DNA from: a virus
IMG/VR virus record: IMGVR_UViG_3300036781_000836
Span: 1-40,356 of that record
DNA length: 40,356 nt
Direction: 5' to 3' (one strand)
The notes beneath the pieces are model-generated. The model did not search any database. It saw only the letters and a program-made list of their open reading frames with translations, and was not told the DNA's origin. Below, one piece after another: positions 1 to 5,941 of the stretch. Positions within the stretch are counted from its first letter, which is position 1. Each line of letters starts with the position of its first letter. The position numbers and the translations under genes were made by a program.

Positions 1-291
1 AGGGGTTGAAGGGAACATCTTGCGCTTCGGCCAGAACCGGCCGACCTCGGCGCCGAGCTCGAAGCCGTCGACGACGAGATAGACGAGGTGCGCCAGGAGG
101 CGCTCGCCCACCGACGCGCCGCGGACCACCGCGGTGCGCGACCGACCATCTGGGGCCCGGACGAGATAGAGCCCGCGATCGATGCCGCGCCGTGGTGCGC
201 GGATCCGCTCGACCGTGAACCCGGCGCAGGGATTCGGGCGGCTGGTGATCGGCACAGTGGTGCGCACGCGCCATCGGAGGAGTCGCGTCAT
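1..291 (-). CDS. Unknown basic protein, runs off the left edge
   Basis: The ATG at 291 overlaps the TGA of the gene upstream (ATGA at 291-288), the same coupling used by its neighbours, so this is very likely a real gene. It encodes 97 residues with no stop before base 1. The sequence is Arg-rich at the N-terminus (MTRLLRWRVRTT) and ends ...GRFWPKRKMFPSTP at the edge. No family is recognised. If the molecule is circular, the frame continues directly into the gene that starts at 40356, which would give one product of about 255 residues. If the window is a cut-out, the gene is simply truncated. Confidence 0.6.
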   Translation of the reverse strand, partial: MTRLLRWRVRTTVPITSRPNPCAGFTVERIRAPRRGIDRGLYLVRAPDGRSRTAVVRGASVGERLLAHLVYLVVDGFELGAEVGRFWPKRKMFPSTP

Positions 292-629
292 GGCACCACC
301 GCCGGAATCGTGGCGCCCAACAGCGCGAGCTCGGCTTCGAGGAACGCGATCCGCTCGTCGCGCCGCTCGATCTCGATTTCGCGCGCCTCGAGTCGCAGCT
401 GCAGCGCGCCGGCGTCGAGCTTGTGCACGACCAGCTGCGCCGCCGCCTTGCGGAGGAGTTTCGCGTCAGCCTGCTCCCGCTCGGCGTGCACGGCATTCTC
501 CGTGCGCAGCCGGACGTTCTCGTCGATCAGAATCGCATGCGATGTGCGCGAGGCAGCCGCGCCGGCGACGGCGCTGTCCCCGAGTAGCGGGAGCGTGCGA
601 TCGATGGCGTACCTGGCCGCAGCGGTCAT
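288..629 (-). CDS. Small coiled-coil protein
   Basis: This encodes 113 residues. The ATG at 629 overlaps the TGA of the preceding gene (ATGA), and its own TGA overlaps the next ATG at 291, so it is the middle member of a coupled trio. Residues from about 35 to 105 are rich in Glu, Arg, Ala and Leu with heptad-like spacing (LRLEAREIEIERRDERIAF), predicting a long coiled coil. There are no cysteines, membrane segments or catalytic motifs. Its position after a probable recombination protein suggests an accessory role in DNA metabolism, but this is inference from location only. Confidence 0.7.
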   Translation of the reverse strand: MTAAARYAIDRTLPLLGDSAVAGAAASRTSHAILIDENVRLRTENAVHAEREQADAKLLRKAAAQLVVHKLDAGALQLRLEAREIEIERRDERIAFLEAELALLGATIPAVVP

Positions 630-1540
630 GCGGTCACCCCGATGCCGAGGCCAGGGCCTTCCTCTGCCAGGGCCTCCGGCATTTCATCGAAGCTGGTGTC
701 GCGCATCGCCGACGCGGCCGATGTGGGGGCGTCGCCCGTCTTCTTCGCCAACGGTTCCCACGCGGCGACCTGGTCGAGCACCCGCTTGACCTCGGCGCCG
801 GTGCCGACTTGCAGGCGACCGAGCGTGTCGACGATCAGTTTCTCGAGCTGCCCGCGGTTCATCCGTCGCGCGAGCGCCGCCGCGACGATGGTCCGCTTCT
901 CGTCGTCGGTCATGCGGGCGAGCTCGTGCCCTTCGTCGGCGCAGGGGATCTGCTCTTCGTTGGTGAAGAACTCGGTGGCGCCCGTTGCTTCCTTCGTGAG
1001 CAACGTGCCGCACCGCTTCTCGGCGGTCGTCAGGCAGCGATGGATCTCCGACCGGGCGTCCTGATAGAGCCAGCCCGCGCCATCGGCGGTGCGGAAGAAT
1101 TCCTCGGTCGTGTCGCAGGCGGCCGCGCGCGTGGCGATCAGCCGGCCGACCGCATCGAAGATCCCCATGTGCACCACGACCGTCACATGTTCGCCCGATT
1201 GCTCGATCGTCGGCGAGCGCTCCATGTGCCGGACCGAGAGCCGCACCACGCCGCGCAGCACCTGGGCGCCGACTTCGTAGAGCATCGGCCGCTTGAACTT
1301 CTTCTGGCCGTTCTCCTCCGGGTTGCCGTAATGCACGCCTTCCTTGAGGACCGTCTCGAACGCCTTCTCCACCCGATCGTGCATGAGTGCCACGCGGCGG
1401 AGCCCTTCCTCGAACTCGTCATCGGAGAGATCCGCCAGCGTCTTCCCGGGCTGACTCATGAAGTCCTGATGCGCCTCGGCTCGTTGCAGCTGGAGCTCGC
1501 GCGAGGTCGAGACGCGCGCATTCATCGCGGCGGCGCTCAC
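626..1540 (-). CDS. Putative phage recombination-associated protein
   Basis: This encodes 304 residues. The start is GTG at 1540, chosen because GAAGGAG lies about 5 bases upstream; the next Met is residue 6. The layout resembles a widespread phage family. An N-terminal segment reads HDRVEKAFETVLKEGVHYGN, a middle part reads LYEVGAQVLRGVVRLSV, and a later part reads TAEKRCGTLLTKEATGATEF. These parallel the family's 'pGAEKL...' and 'kMAkKRAxVdAxLxatGASDlFT' blocks. Such proteins are usually unannotated and are sometimes suspected of single-strand annealing or DNA-end handling. That role is an inference here. The 3' end is coupled (ATGA) to a coiled-coil protein. Confidence 0.55.
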   Translation of the reverse strand: MSAAAMNARVSTSRELQLQRAEAHQDFMSQPGKTLADLSDDEFEEGLRRVALMHDRVEKAFETVLKEGVHYGNPEENGQKKFKRPMLYEVGAQVLRGVVRLSVRHMERSPTIEQSGEHVTVVVHMGIFDAVGRLIATRAAACDTTEEFFRTADGAGWLYQDARSEIHRCLTTAEKRCGTLLTKEATGATEFFTNEEQIPCADEGHELARMTDDEKRTIVAAALARRMNRGQLEKLIVDTLGRLQVGTGAEVKRVLDQVAAWEPLAKKTGDAPTSAASAMRDTSFDEMPEALAEEGPGLGIGVTA

Positions 1541-1639
1541 ACGGGCTCCTTCGCTGCGACCGACGGCGCAACGCTACGGTGCTGTGATTCCGGCACTTGA
1601 CCCTCGAAATGGTTATGGTGATCGTTGAGGGGTCCACGC

Positions 1640-1680
1640 AGGACACCCGTCCTACCAGAGCCCGGTTCGCGCCGGGCTTT
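1640..1680. terminator. Tandem hairpins between two minus-strand operons
   Basis: Two hairpins lie just beyond the stop of the gene ending at 1687. One is AGCCCGG-ttcgcg-CCGGGCT (1659-1678), the other AGGAC-accc-GTCCT (1640-1653). On the minus strand neither is followed by a T tract; on the plus strand the first is followed by TTTG. They may act as a weak or factor-dependent terminator separating the 2926-1687 operon from the one starting at 1540. The remainder of 1541-1686 contains no convincing gene or promoter. Confidence 0.4.
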
Positions 1681-1686
1681 GTCGTG

Positions 1687-1881
1687 CTACCAGTCCTGTC
1701 GCCCCATCCGTCCCACCGCATCCAGGTGCGCCCGCTGCAGACGCGCCCAGTCGACCTGCTCCAACCGCACCAGCACGCGCCACGCGATGACCACCGCCGG
1801 CAAGAGCAGGCCGACGATCACCCGCGAGAGAATCACGGCCGGCGCCGGGTGATCGAGGAACGCGACGACGTCCGGCCTCAT
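1687..1881 (-). CDS. Tiny membrane protein, fourth in a coupled chain
   Basis: This encodes 64 residues. The ATG at 1881 overlaps the TGA of the preceding tiny gene (ATGA at 1881-1878). After a short cytoplasmic-looking start (MRPDVVAFLDHPAP) there is one hydrophobic segment, about residues 15-34 (AVILSRVIVGLLLPAVVIAW). An amphipathic tail, RVLVRLEQVDWARLQRAHLD, follows. No family is recognised. It ends the operon; two hairpins follow. The length and single helix resemble small phage membrane proteins such as holin-like, antiholin-like or exclusion proteins, but nothing in the sequence decides among these. Confidence 0.65.
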   Translation of the reverse strand: MRPDVVAFLDHPAPAVILSRVIVGLLLPAVVIAWRVLVRLEQVDWARLQRAHLDAVGRMGRQDW

Positions 1882-2063
1882 CCGTCACCGCCCGGGATCA
1901 TCGCGCCTGGCACGCTGCGCCAGTCATCGTGATAGAAGGGGAGACAGAGCAGCGCCGCGATCGCGACGGCGAGAATGCCGAGCACCGCGACCAGCAGAGC
2001 CAGCACGCCGCATCCGACCAGGACGAAGCCGATCGCGTTGATCACCGCGAGCACGGGATTCAT
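1878..2063 (-). CDS. Tiny membrane protein, third in a coupled chain
   Basis: This encodes 61 residues starting at ATG 2063, which overlaps the previous gene's TGA (ATGA at 2063-2060). It begins MNPVLAVINAIGFV and is almost entirely hydrophobic to about residue 44 (VGCGVLALLVAVLGILAVAI). The tail is short and polar and ends PGAMIPGGDG. The segment is long enough for two short membrane helices or one long one. It shares the MNP start with the two preceding tiny genes. Function is unknown. Confidence 0.65.
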   Translation of the reverse strand: MNPVLAVINAIGFVLVGCGVLALLVAVLGILAVAIAALLCLPFYHDDWRSVPGAMIPGGDG

Positions 2064-2191
2064 GATTTCTCGTGCCCCATCGGCTTGAGCATCCGGTCGA
2101 GCAGCGCGCGGATGAGCTGCACCGCGCCGCCGAGCAGGAGGATCGTGGCGCCGAACGCGACGACGCCTTCGAGGAATTCGCGCGGGTTCAC
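2060..2191 (-). CDS. Tiny membrane protein, second in a coupled chain
   Basis: This encodes 43 residues, below usual gene-calling thresholds. The start is GTG at 2191 overlapping the TGA of the gene upstream (GTGA at 2191-2188). Its stop overlaps the next ATG (2063-2060). The product begins (M)NPREFLEGVVAFGATILL, has one membrane helix at about residues 9-26, and ends in a charged tail, LDRMLKPMGHEKS. Support comes from unbroken coupling on both sides and from the shared NPxxxL N-terminus with its neighbours. No family is recognised. Confidence 0.6.
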   Translation of the reverse strand: MNPREFLEGVVAFGATILLLGGAVQLIRALLDRMLKPMGHEKS

Positions 2192-2292
2192 AGATGCCGC
2201 CACGCCGACCGGGCGAGGTCGATGAGGGAGCAGACGACCACGGCCGCCAGGACGACGGCCACACCGCGGCCGAGGAGATCCACGGGATTCAT
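2188..2292 (-). CDS. Tiny membrane protein, first in a coupled chain
   Basis: This encodes 34 residues from ATG 2292, which overlaps the TGA of the upstream gene (ATGA at 2292-2289). GGAG lies about 7-10 bases upstream. The product is essentially one membrane helix (GVAVVLAAVVVCSLIDLA) framed by MNPVDLLGR and ARSAWRHL. The positive C-terminus suggests the C-tail stays in the cytoplasm. It is far shorter than typical annotated genes, and support rests on overlap architecture and composition. Confidence 0.55.
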   Translation of the reverse strand: MNPVDLLGRGVAVVLAAVVVCSLIDLARSAWRHL

Positions 2293-2702
2293 TTCGCCGC
2301 TCCGGTCAGTGCGCCCTTGAGCTGGAGTTCCCGCCCTCGCACCACGTCGACCGCGCGAATCAGCGCGTCGCGATTCGCCGGCGCGCCGTCGGCCAGGAAG
2401 ACCGTGATCGCCTGCTGGACCCTGCACTCCGCCTCGCTGGCCGAGCAGAGCAGGCCAGCATCGAGTGATGATCGGTTCAGGTTCTCGCGGAGGAGATCGA
2501 CTGCGGCGAAGAACCGCTCGAGCCGTACGGGATCGCTTTGATGCGCGTGCACCGCGTCGACCATCGCTTGCTGCAACTTCAAGAGCGCTTGGTGGGCACC
2601 GCCGACGCTGGCGTGGCCGCGGAGCACCTGGAAGCGTTCAGCTACCGCGTCGCGCCGCTGGTACTTGAACGTTGCGCGGTTCGACGCAATGCTCTCGCGC
2701 AT
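2289..2702 (-). CDS. Unknown helical protein
   Basis: This encodes 137 residues from ATG 2702, preferred because GTGGAG sits 5-8 bases upstream. An in-frame GTG at 2756 would add 18 residues but has no ribosome site and would overlap the upstream gene by 34 bases. The product is predicted all-helical (e.g. HQALLKLQQAMVDAVHAH, RLERFFAAVDLLRENL), with two cysteines and no recognisable motif. It sits between a ribbon-helix-helix regulator and four tiny membrane proteins in one operon and is coupled to the latter by ATGA. Function is unknown. Confidence 0.65.
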   Translation of the reverse strand: MRESIASNRATFKYQRRDAVAERFQVLRGHASVGGAHQALLKLQQAMVDAVHAHQSDPVRLERFFAAVDLLRENLNRSSLDAGLLCSASEAECRVQQAITVFLADGAPANRDALIRAVDVVRGRELQLKGALTGAAK

Positions 2703-2722
2703 GACTCCACGTGGAACCGCGG

Positions 2723-2926
2723 TCACGCCGCGCTCGGGATCTGGAGTGTGCCCCACGCGCGCCGGCGCAGAACTTCGGCGGCCGAGACATTCCGTCCCTC
2801 ATCATTCGAGAGATCACCGGCCTGGCGGCGAATTTCAACCGCCTCGGTCTCGGTGAGCCGCACCATGACCGACACGCTGCGCGACTCCCGTTCTGGCTCG
2901 TCGGCTGGCGCTGAAGGTCCCGTCAT
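2723..2926 (-). CDS. Ribbon-helix-helix-like DNA-binding protein
   Basis: This encodes 67 residues. The ATG at 2926 has AGGAG 8 bases upstream. Residues 18-58 fit an Arc/MetJ-type fold: a short strand (VSVMVRLTETE), a helix (AVEIRRQAGDLS), a turn, and a second helix (VSAAEVLRRRAW). Small RHH proteins usually bind operators as dimers and regulate their own operon. This one is the first gene of the 2926-1687 operon and is transcribed from the promoter at 2998-3027, divergent from the XRE repressor. A role as early regulator or second repressor of the switch is likely but inferred. Confidence 0.6.
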   Translation of the reverse strand: MTGPSAPADEPERESRSVSVMVRLTETEAVEIRRQAGDLSNDEGRNVSAAEVLRRRAWGTLQIPSAA

Positions 2927-2944
2927 GTCGCTAGCTCCTGTTAG

Positions 2945-2986
2945 GCGTTACTCTGTTACTCTGGCGGGAGAATGCTTGTCCCGTAA
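2945..2986. promoter_or_regulatory. Operator-like words, left copy
   Basis: GCGTTACTCT (2945-2954), a second GTTACTCT (2955-2962) and TTGTCCCGTAA (2976-2986) lie between the divergent genes at 2926 and 3048. Both 10-11 bp words recur at 3709-3737 on the far side of the repressor, GCGTTACTCT in inverted orientation. This suggests sites for a shared regulator, most simply the repressor encoded between them. Confidence 0.45.
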
Positions 2987-2997
2987 CCAGTGCTTAC

Positions 2998-3027
2998 AGT
3001 CTAACGCCTTGTTAGCAGACCTGTCAA
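2998..3027 (-). promoter_or_regulatory. Minus-strand promoter with internal inverted repeat
   Basis: On the minus strand a perfect -35 TTGACA (3027-3022) is followed after 18 bases by TAGACT (3003-2998). It reads toward the ribbon-helix-helix operon at 2926. The spacer contains the inverted repeat CTAAC-gcctt-GTTAG (3001-3015), well placed as an operator that would block RNA polymerase. Confidence 0.6.
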
Positions 3028-3047
3028 GGGTCGGTTTAGGTGGGGTC

Positions 3048-3497
3048 TTGCCGGAGAAGAACTGGCGGTTTCAGCGGGTTTGGGACGAGGCGAAAGAGCC
3101 GTCGCAGGAAGCGTTCGGCCGCGGCATAGGGATCTCGGGACCGATGGTATCGATGATCGCCACCGGCGCCAGGCAGATGACCCTGGACGTGGCGCGGGCC
3201 ATTAGCAGGAAGTACGGCTATCGCGTGGCATGGCTGCTTGAGGCGGAGGAGCCAGAGAAGCCGAACACCTCACAGGTCGCCGCACTTGAGCAGGCATACC
3301 GGAGAGGGGTCAGGGAGACGCTCGCGGCCTTCAGGCGCTTCGCGGACGAGCGGGAGGAACTGTTTACCGGACTAGGCGAAGGCCGCGCCGCGCGGGCGAA
3401 GGGGGCGGCTCGTCAGGTGAAGAAGGCGGAAGGGAACAAGCATGGCCCGCAATCGCCGCCAGAAGCGAGTCCGCCAGACCGGGCCCGGGAAGGATGA
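3048..3497 (+). CDS. XRE-family HTH transcriptional repressor (cI-like)
   Basis: This encodes 149 residues from TTG 3048, chosen because AGGTGGGG precedes it and it is the first start near the HTH; longer in-frame extension would run through the operator region. Residues 12-65 form an HTH_3/Cro-like domain (EAFGRGIGISGPMVSMIATG then TLDVARAISRKYGYRVAWLL). The C-terminus is helical and basic, with no LexA-type S24 peptidase domain, so RecA-dependent cleavage is not expected. It is divergent from the ribbon-helix-helix operon and flanked by repeated operator-like words, as expected for the main switch. Its 3' end overlaps the convergent gene at 3364-3678 by 134 bases. Confidence 0.7.
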   Translation: MPEKNWRFQRVWDEAKEPSQEAFGRGIGISGPMVSMIATGARQMTLDVARAISRKYGYRVAWLLEAEEPEKPNTSQVAALEQAYRRGVRETLAAFRRFADEREELFTGLGEGRAARAKGAARQVKKAEGNKHGPQSPPEASPPDRAREG

Positions 3498-3678
3498 CCT
3501 CCCCGTCGCCAGATTCGAGCCGGTTCATGATGACGCCATGGTCGTACCCGCATTCCCGGTAATGCGCCCATTTGCGGCGGAACGGCCACCACAGCACAAC
3601 CGAATCCGGCGGGACGCCAAGCTCAGGAATCCCGGCATCGAAATAGGCAACAATGGGATCGTCAGGTGAGTCGGACAT
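3364..3678 (-). CDS. Unknown small protein opposing the repressor
   Basis: This encodes 104 residues from ATG 3678, with AAAGGG about 6 bases upstream and a promoter-like pair at 3709-3737. The N-terminal two thirds look protein-like (YFDAGIPELGVPPDS, VLWWPFRRKWAHYRECG). The last 45 residues are Pro/Ser-rich and lie antisense to the end of the repressor gene. The convergent overlap could let each transcript dampen the other. No family is recognised; an antirepressor or accessory switch role is speculation. Confidence 0.5.
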   Translation of the reverse strand: MSDSPDDPIVAYFDAGIPELGVPPDSVVLWWPFRRKWAHYRECGYDHGVIMNRLESGDGEVILPGPGLADSLLAAIAGHACSLPPSSPDEPPPSPARRGLRLVR

Positions 3679-3708
3679 GCAGGCCCTTTTTCCCGTAGCG
3701 CACCCGAA

Positions 3709-3737
3709 AGAGTAACGCTGTAACGGTTGTCCCGTAA
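3709..3737 (-). promoter_or_regulatory. Promoter with operator-like words, right copy
   Basis: On the minus strand TTACGG (3737-3732), 17 bases and TACTCT (3714-3709) form a moderate promoter for the gene starting at 3678. The -10 lies inside GCGTTACTCT (3718-3709 on the minus strand) and the -35 inside the complement of TTGTCCCGTAA (3727-3737). Both words also occur at 2945-2986. The lipoprotein gene at 3772 diverges from the same gap. Confidence 0.45.
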
Positions 3738-3771
3738 GTGCCTTTGATAACCCATTGTGAGGTCAAGACTT

Positions 3772-4191
3772 ATGCGCCTCATTCTGTTTGCGGCCCTATT
3801 CCTTGTGGCGTGCAGCTCTGGCGAAACGATGACCGCCCCACCGGCCGCACACGGCGCCGTCGTCGGCAACTACCGCGCGATCTACAGCTTCACGATTCCG
3901 GCCGCGCCGTTCCCGGACCTTCACGAGACCGACACGGTATCGATCGCCGTGCAGACCGTCTCCGACGATTCGATCACCGGCACGGCGTCGGGCTCGCATG
4001 TGACGACCGGGTCGTTTTCTCTCGGCTTCTGGAACGTCGACGCCTTCCTAGTCTACGTGCAGTTGAACTACACGCCGATGCTCGAACTTCGGATGCAATT
4101 CTCTCCGACCGCGTGCGGCGCGACGACGGGCGTTCTCTATCCAGACTTCCGGCATTACTACATGGATAGCTGTTCGCTCACGAAGCAATGA
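3772..4191 (+). CDS. Small lipoprotein
   Basis: This encodes 139 residues from ATG 3772 (GAGG about 10 bases upstream; an in-frame GTG at 3757 is the alternative). The N-terminus MRLILFAALFLVAC is a short lipoprotein signal with lipobox LVAC, so Cys14 would be lipidated after cleavage. The mature part starts SSGETMTAPPAAHG and is predicted mainly beta, with two later cysteines that could pair. Exported lipoproteins at the edge of phage switches are often expressed in lysogens and alter superinfection or host surface properties. That role is inference here. The stop overlaps the next ATG (ATGA at 4188-4191). Confidence 0.7.
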   Translation: MRLILFAALFLVACSSGETMTAPPAAHGAVVGNYRAIYSFTIPAAPFPDLHETDTVSIAVQTVSDDSITGTASGSHVTTGSFSLGFWNVDAFLVYVQLNYTPMLELRMQFSPTACGATTGVLYPDFRHYYMDSCSLTKQ

Positions 4192-4883
4192 CAATAGCAA
4201 GCAAAGGCGATGAGTTTGCTCGTTCCGGCGGCTACGGCGGCGAATATCTCACCGCTCGGCTGGCGGACGAACTTGTCTCGCTCTGCCGTGGCATCCTCAT
4301 CGACGGTGCGGTCGATCGGAACGAGGCGCGCGGACTGTGGGACTGGTGCGCCGCGAATCCGGGGGTGTCCCGGAGTTGGCCGGGAAGGGTCGTCATCGAC
4401 CGCCTGAGCCGGCTACTTGCAGACGGCGCGATAGGCGATGCCGAGCTAGCCGACCTCAAATCAGTGTTCGAGGAAATCAGCGGGTTCCGTAACGGCTTTC
4501 AGGAACCGCTTGCCGCGTGCTTCACCGACCCCACACCCGAGATCACATTCGGCGGGAAACTCTTCGCAGTGACGGGCGGCTTTCTCTTCGGAACTCGGCA
4601 GGCTGTGATGCAGGCGATCGTCGATCGCCGCGGTCGGGCGCGCGACGAGGTAGTCGCGACGATTGACTATCTCCTCGTCGGCTCGCGCGCCTCACCCGCA
4701 TGGAAAGAGACCAACTACGGGTCGAAGATCGAACGGGTGATGGAGATGAATCGAAAGCAGTCCCGGAGGCCGGTACACGGCCGTCCGCAGATCGGAGTCA
4801 TAGCTGAGCGTGATTGGGTGAAATGCCTCGGCGTAATTCCCTCGACGCCGCCCGCGATCCACGATTCTGCGGAGACGCCGTGA
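4188..4883 (+). CDS. BRCT-domain protein
   Basis: This encodes 231 residues, with its ATG overlapping the previous stop. Residues about 116-215 match a bacterial BRCT domain as in NAD-dependent DNA ligase. The visible blocks are FGGKLFAVTGGFLFG, the IVDRRGRARDEV region, DYLLVGSRASPAW and NYGSKIERVMEM, with a final strand and helix IGVIAERDWVKCL. The N-terminal 110 residues are helical (ELVSLCRGILIDGAVDRNEA), a layout seen in stand-alone bacterial BRCT proteins. BRCT domains bind DNA ends or phosphorylated partners. No ligase or nuclease domain accompanies it. It lies in a plus-strand cassette with secreted and membrane proteins, an odd context. Confidence 0.75.
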   Translation: MTIASKGDEFARSGGYGGEYLTARLADELVSLCRGILIDGAVDRNEARGLWDWCAANPGVSRSWPGRVVIDRLSRLLADGAIGDAELADLKSVFEEISGFRNGFQEPLAACFTDPTPEITFGGKLFAVTGGFLFGTRQAVMQAIVDRRGRARDEVVATIDYLLVGSRASPAWKETNYGSKIERVMEMNRKQSRRPVHGRPQIGVIAERDWVKCLGVIPSTPPAIHDSAETP

Positions 4884-5242
4884 AGCGATACCTCTTCCTT
4901 TTGGCGTTGCCGATCGCCGCGCGCACGGCGCCCCTGTCCGCTCAAGCCAGGCATTGCGTGAAGGGCATTCCGTGCGGCGGGGCATGCATCTCGGCGCGCT
5001 ATACCTGCCACGTCGGCGTCGACACCACGCGCGCCGTGAAGGTGCAGTCGCCCGCGATGGCTGCGAAGGACACCTTTCGCGGAAGCGATTCCGTCTGGGT
5101 GGCCTCGGCGGCGGATAGCGTCTACTTCTTCGCCGTTTGCGATGCGGCCAAGGACGTCGCCCCGGCGAATCGCCGATACTTCAAGACTGAGCAGCTCGCC
5201 AAGGATGCCGGTTTCCGGCGGTCGCGGGTGAAAGGGTGTTGA
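4880..5242 (+). CDS. Secreted Cys-rich protein with Ada-like zinc-binding half
   Basis: This encodes 120 residues from GTG 4880, overlapping the previous stop (GTGA). The N-terminus MKRYLFLLALPIAARTAPLSAQA is a signal peptide, probably cut after AQA. The mature protein has two cysteine modules. HCVKGIPCGGACISARYTC resembles the 'C-x-KGKPCGxxCI' module of small exported bacterial proteins. VYFFAVCDAAKDVAPANRRYF...AGFRRSRVKGC resembles the metal-binding domain of Ada. The second module may bind zinc; in the periplasm disulfides are an alternative. No enzymatic motif is seen. Confidence 0.6.
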   Translation: MKRYLFLLALPIAARTAPLSAQARHCVKGIPCGGACISARYTCHVGVDTTRAVKVQSPAMAAKDTFRGSDSVWVASAADSVYFFAVCDAAKDVAPANRRYFKTEQLAKDAGFRRSRVKGC

Positions 5243-5481
5243 GCGACGACGCGGTCCGGTGCCCGAAATGCTCCTCGCCGCAGATTCATGCGGGGAAGCG
5301 CGGATGGTCATGGACGACGGGCTTCATCGGGAGCGGCCGCGTTGTGATCACATGCCTGCACTGCGGCCACGGCTTTCGGCCGGGCCGACCGACGCGCCGA
5401 TCGAAGCCAGAGCGGGTTCTACTGACAATGCTCTTCGCGGCCATGATCATCGTCTTGATCATGACGCTCGTCTCGAAGTGA
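5236..5481 (+). CDS. Membrane-anchored zinc-ribbon protein
   Basis: This encodes 81 residues from GTG 5236 (TTG 5239 is equally possible; both overlap the previous stop and follow AAAGG). A zinc ribbon is formed by CPKCSS (near residue 9) and CLHCGHGF (near residue 40), separated by a KRGW-containing stretch. A single C-terminal membrane helix follows (VLLTMLFAAMIIVLIMTLVS). Short proteins with this ribbon are common in phages and bacteria and have no assigned function. It is coupled downstream by GTGA. Confidence 0.65.
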   Translation: MLSDDAVRCPKCSSPQIHAGKRGWSWTTGFIGSGRVVITCLHCGHGFRPGRPTRRSKPERVLLTMLFAAMIIVLIMTLVSK

Positions 5482-5918
5482 CCCGTCGCCCGTGGCCCTG
5501 GTCGGATCCCGTGAAGGCCGGCGATCCCCGCACCGGTAACGTCCGCTATGAGACAACGTACGACAACACGCGTGTCTCGCTGATGCAGGGCCCCGACGTG
5601 CTGCACGCCGAGATCCTGCGCAAGGCGCGGCCGGACATTCACGTCGGCGTGCCGCGCGGCGCGGCGGTGGTGCTGGCGGCGAAGCAGGCGAGCGACGAGC
5701 TGCAGATCGTCTGGACGGTGGCGAAGGGGATCGCGTCGGCGGTGATCGACGGCGAGCAGGTCGCGGCCGTCTACCTCACCGGCAAGCGGGGCGATCCGTA
5801 CGCCATCCAGATGGACCGGCAGCCGGCATCAGCCAAGCTGCAGCTGGCGATCCTGCACGGGATGACGGTACTGGGCGGGAAGCCGAGAGGGTCGAAACCG
5901 ACCCCCTTGACTATATAA
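5478..5918 (+). CDS. Unknown protein ending the lipoprotein-BRCT cassette
   Basis: This encodes 146 residues from GTG 5478 (GTGA overlap with the previous stop; no clear ribosome site, consistent with coupling). The sequence is mixed alpha/beta (VRYETTYDNTRVSLMQGPD, AAVVLAAKQASDELQIVWTV, AVYLTGKRGDPYAIQMDRQ) without recognisable motifs, cysteines or membrane segments. The last codons overlap the -35 region of the next promoter. Confidence 0.6.
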   Translation: MTRRPWPWSDPVKAGDPRTGNVRYETTYDNTRVSLMQGPDVLHAEILRKARPDIHVGVPRGAAVVLAAKQASDELQIVWTVAKGIASAVIDGEQVAAVYLTGKRGDPYAIQMDRQPASAKLQLAILHGMTVLGGKPRGSKPTPLTI

Positions 5919-5935
5919 ACGATAGCGTTTATATT
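5907..5935 (+). promoter_or_regulatory. Strong palindrome-spanning promoter of the toxin-antitoxin pair
   Basis: TTGACT (5907-5912), 17 bases and TATATT (5930-5935) form a near-consensus sigma70-type promoter. The perfect palindrome TATAAACGATAGCGTTTATA (5914-5933) fills the spacer and part of the -10, an ideal autorepression site for a dimeric regulator. The expected transcript start is about 5942, the A of the ATG of the next gene, so the mRNA is probably leaderless. Confidence 0.8.
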
Positions 5936-5941
5936 CCTTGC

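Noticed and set aside
2538-3047. Upstream in-frame extension of the repressor gene
   Set aside because: The extension crosses the operator/promoter region and the opposing RHH gene, and its translation is not protein-like; the TTG at 3048 with AGGTGGGG is preferred.
3442-3669. 75-residue plus-strand frame after the repressor
   Set aside because: No ribosome site, and antisense to the better supported minus-strand gene at 3364-3678.
5259-5477. Upstream extension of the unknown protein at 5478
   Set aside because: It lies out of frame over the zinc-ribbon gene and is Arg/Pro/Asp-rich; the GTGA-coupled start at 5478 fits the cassette pattern.
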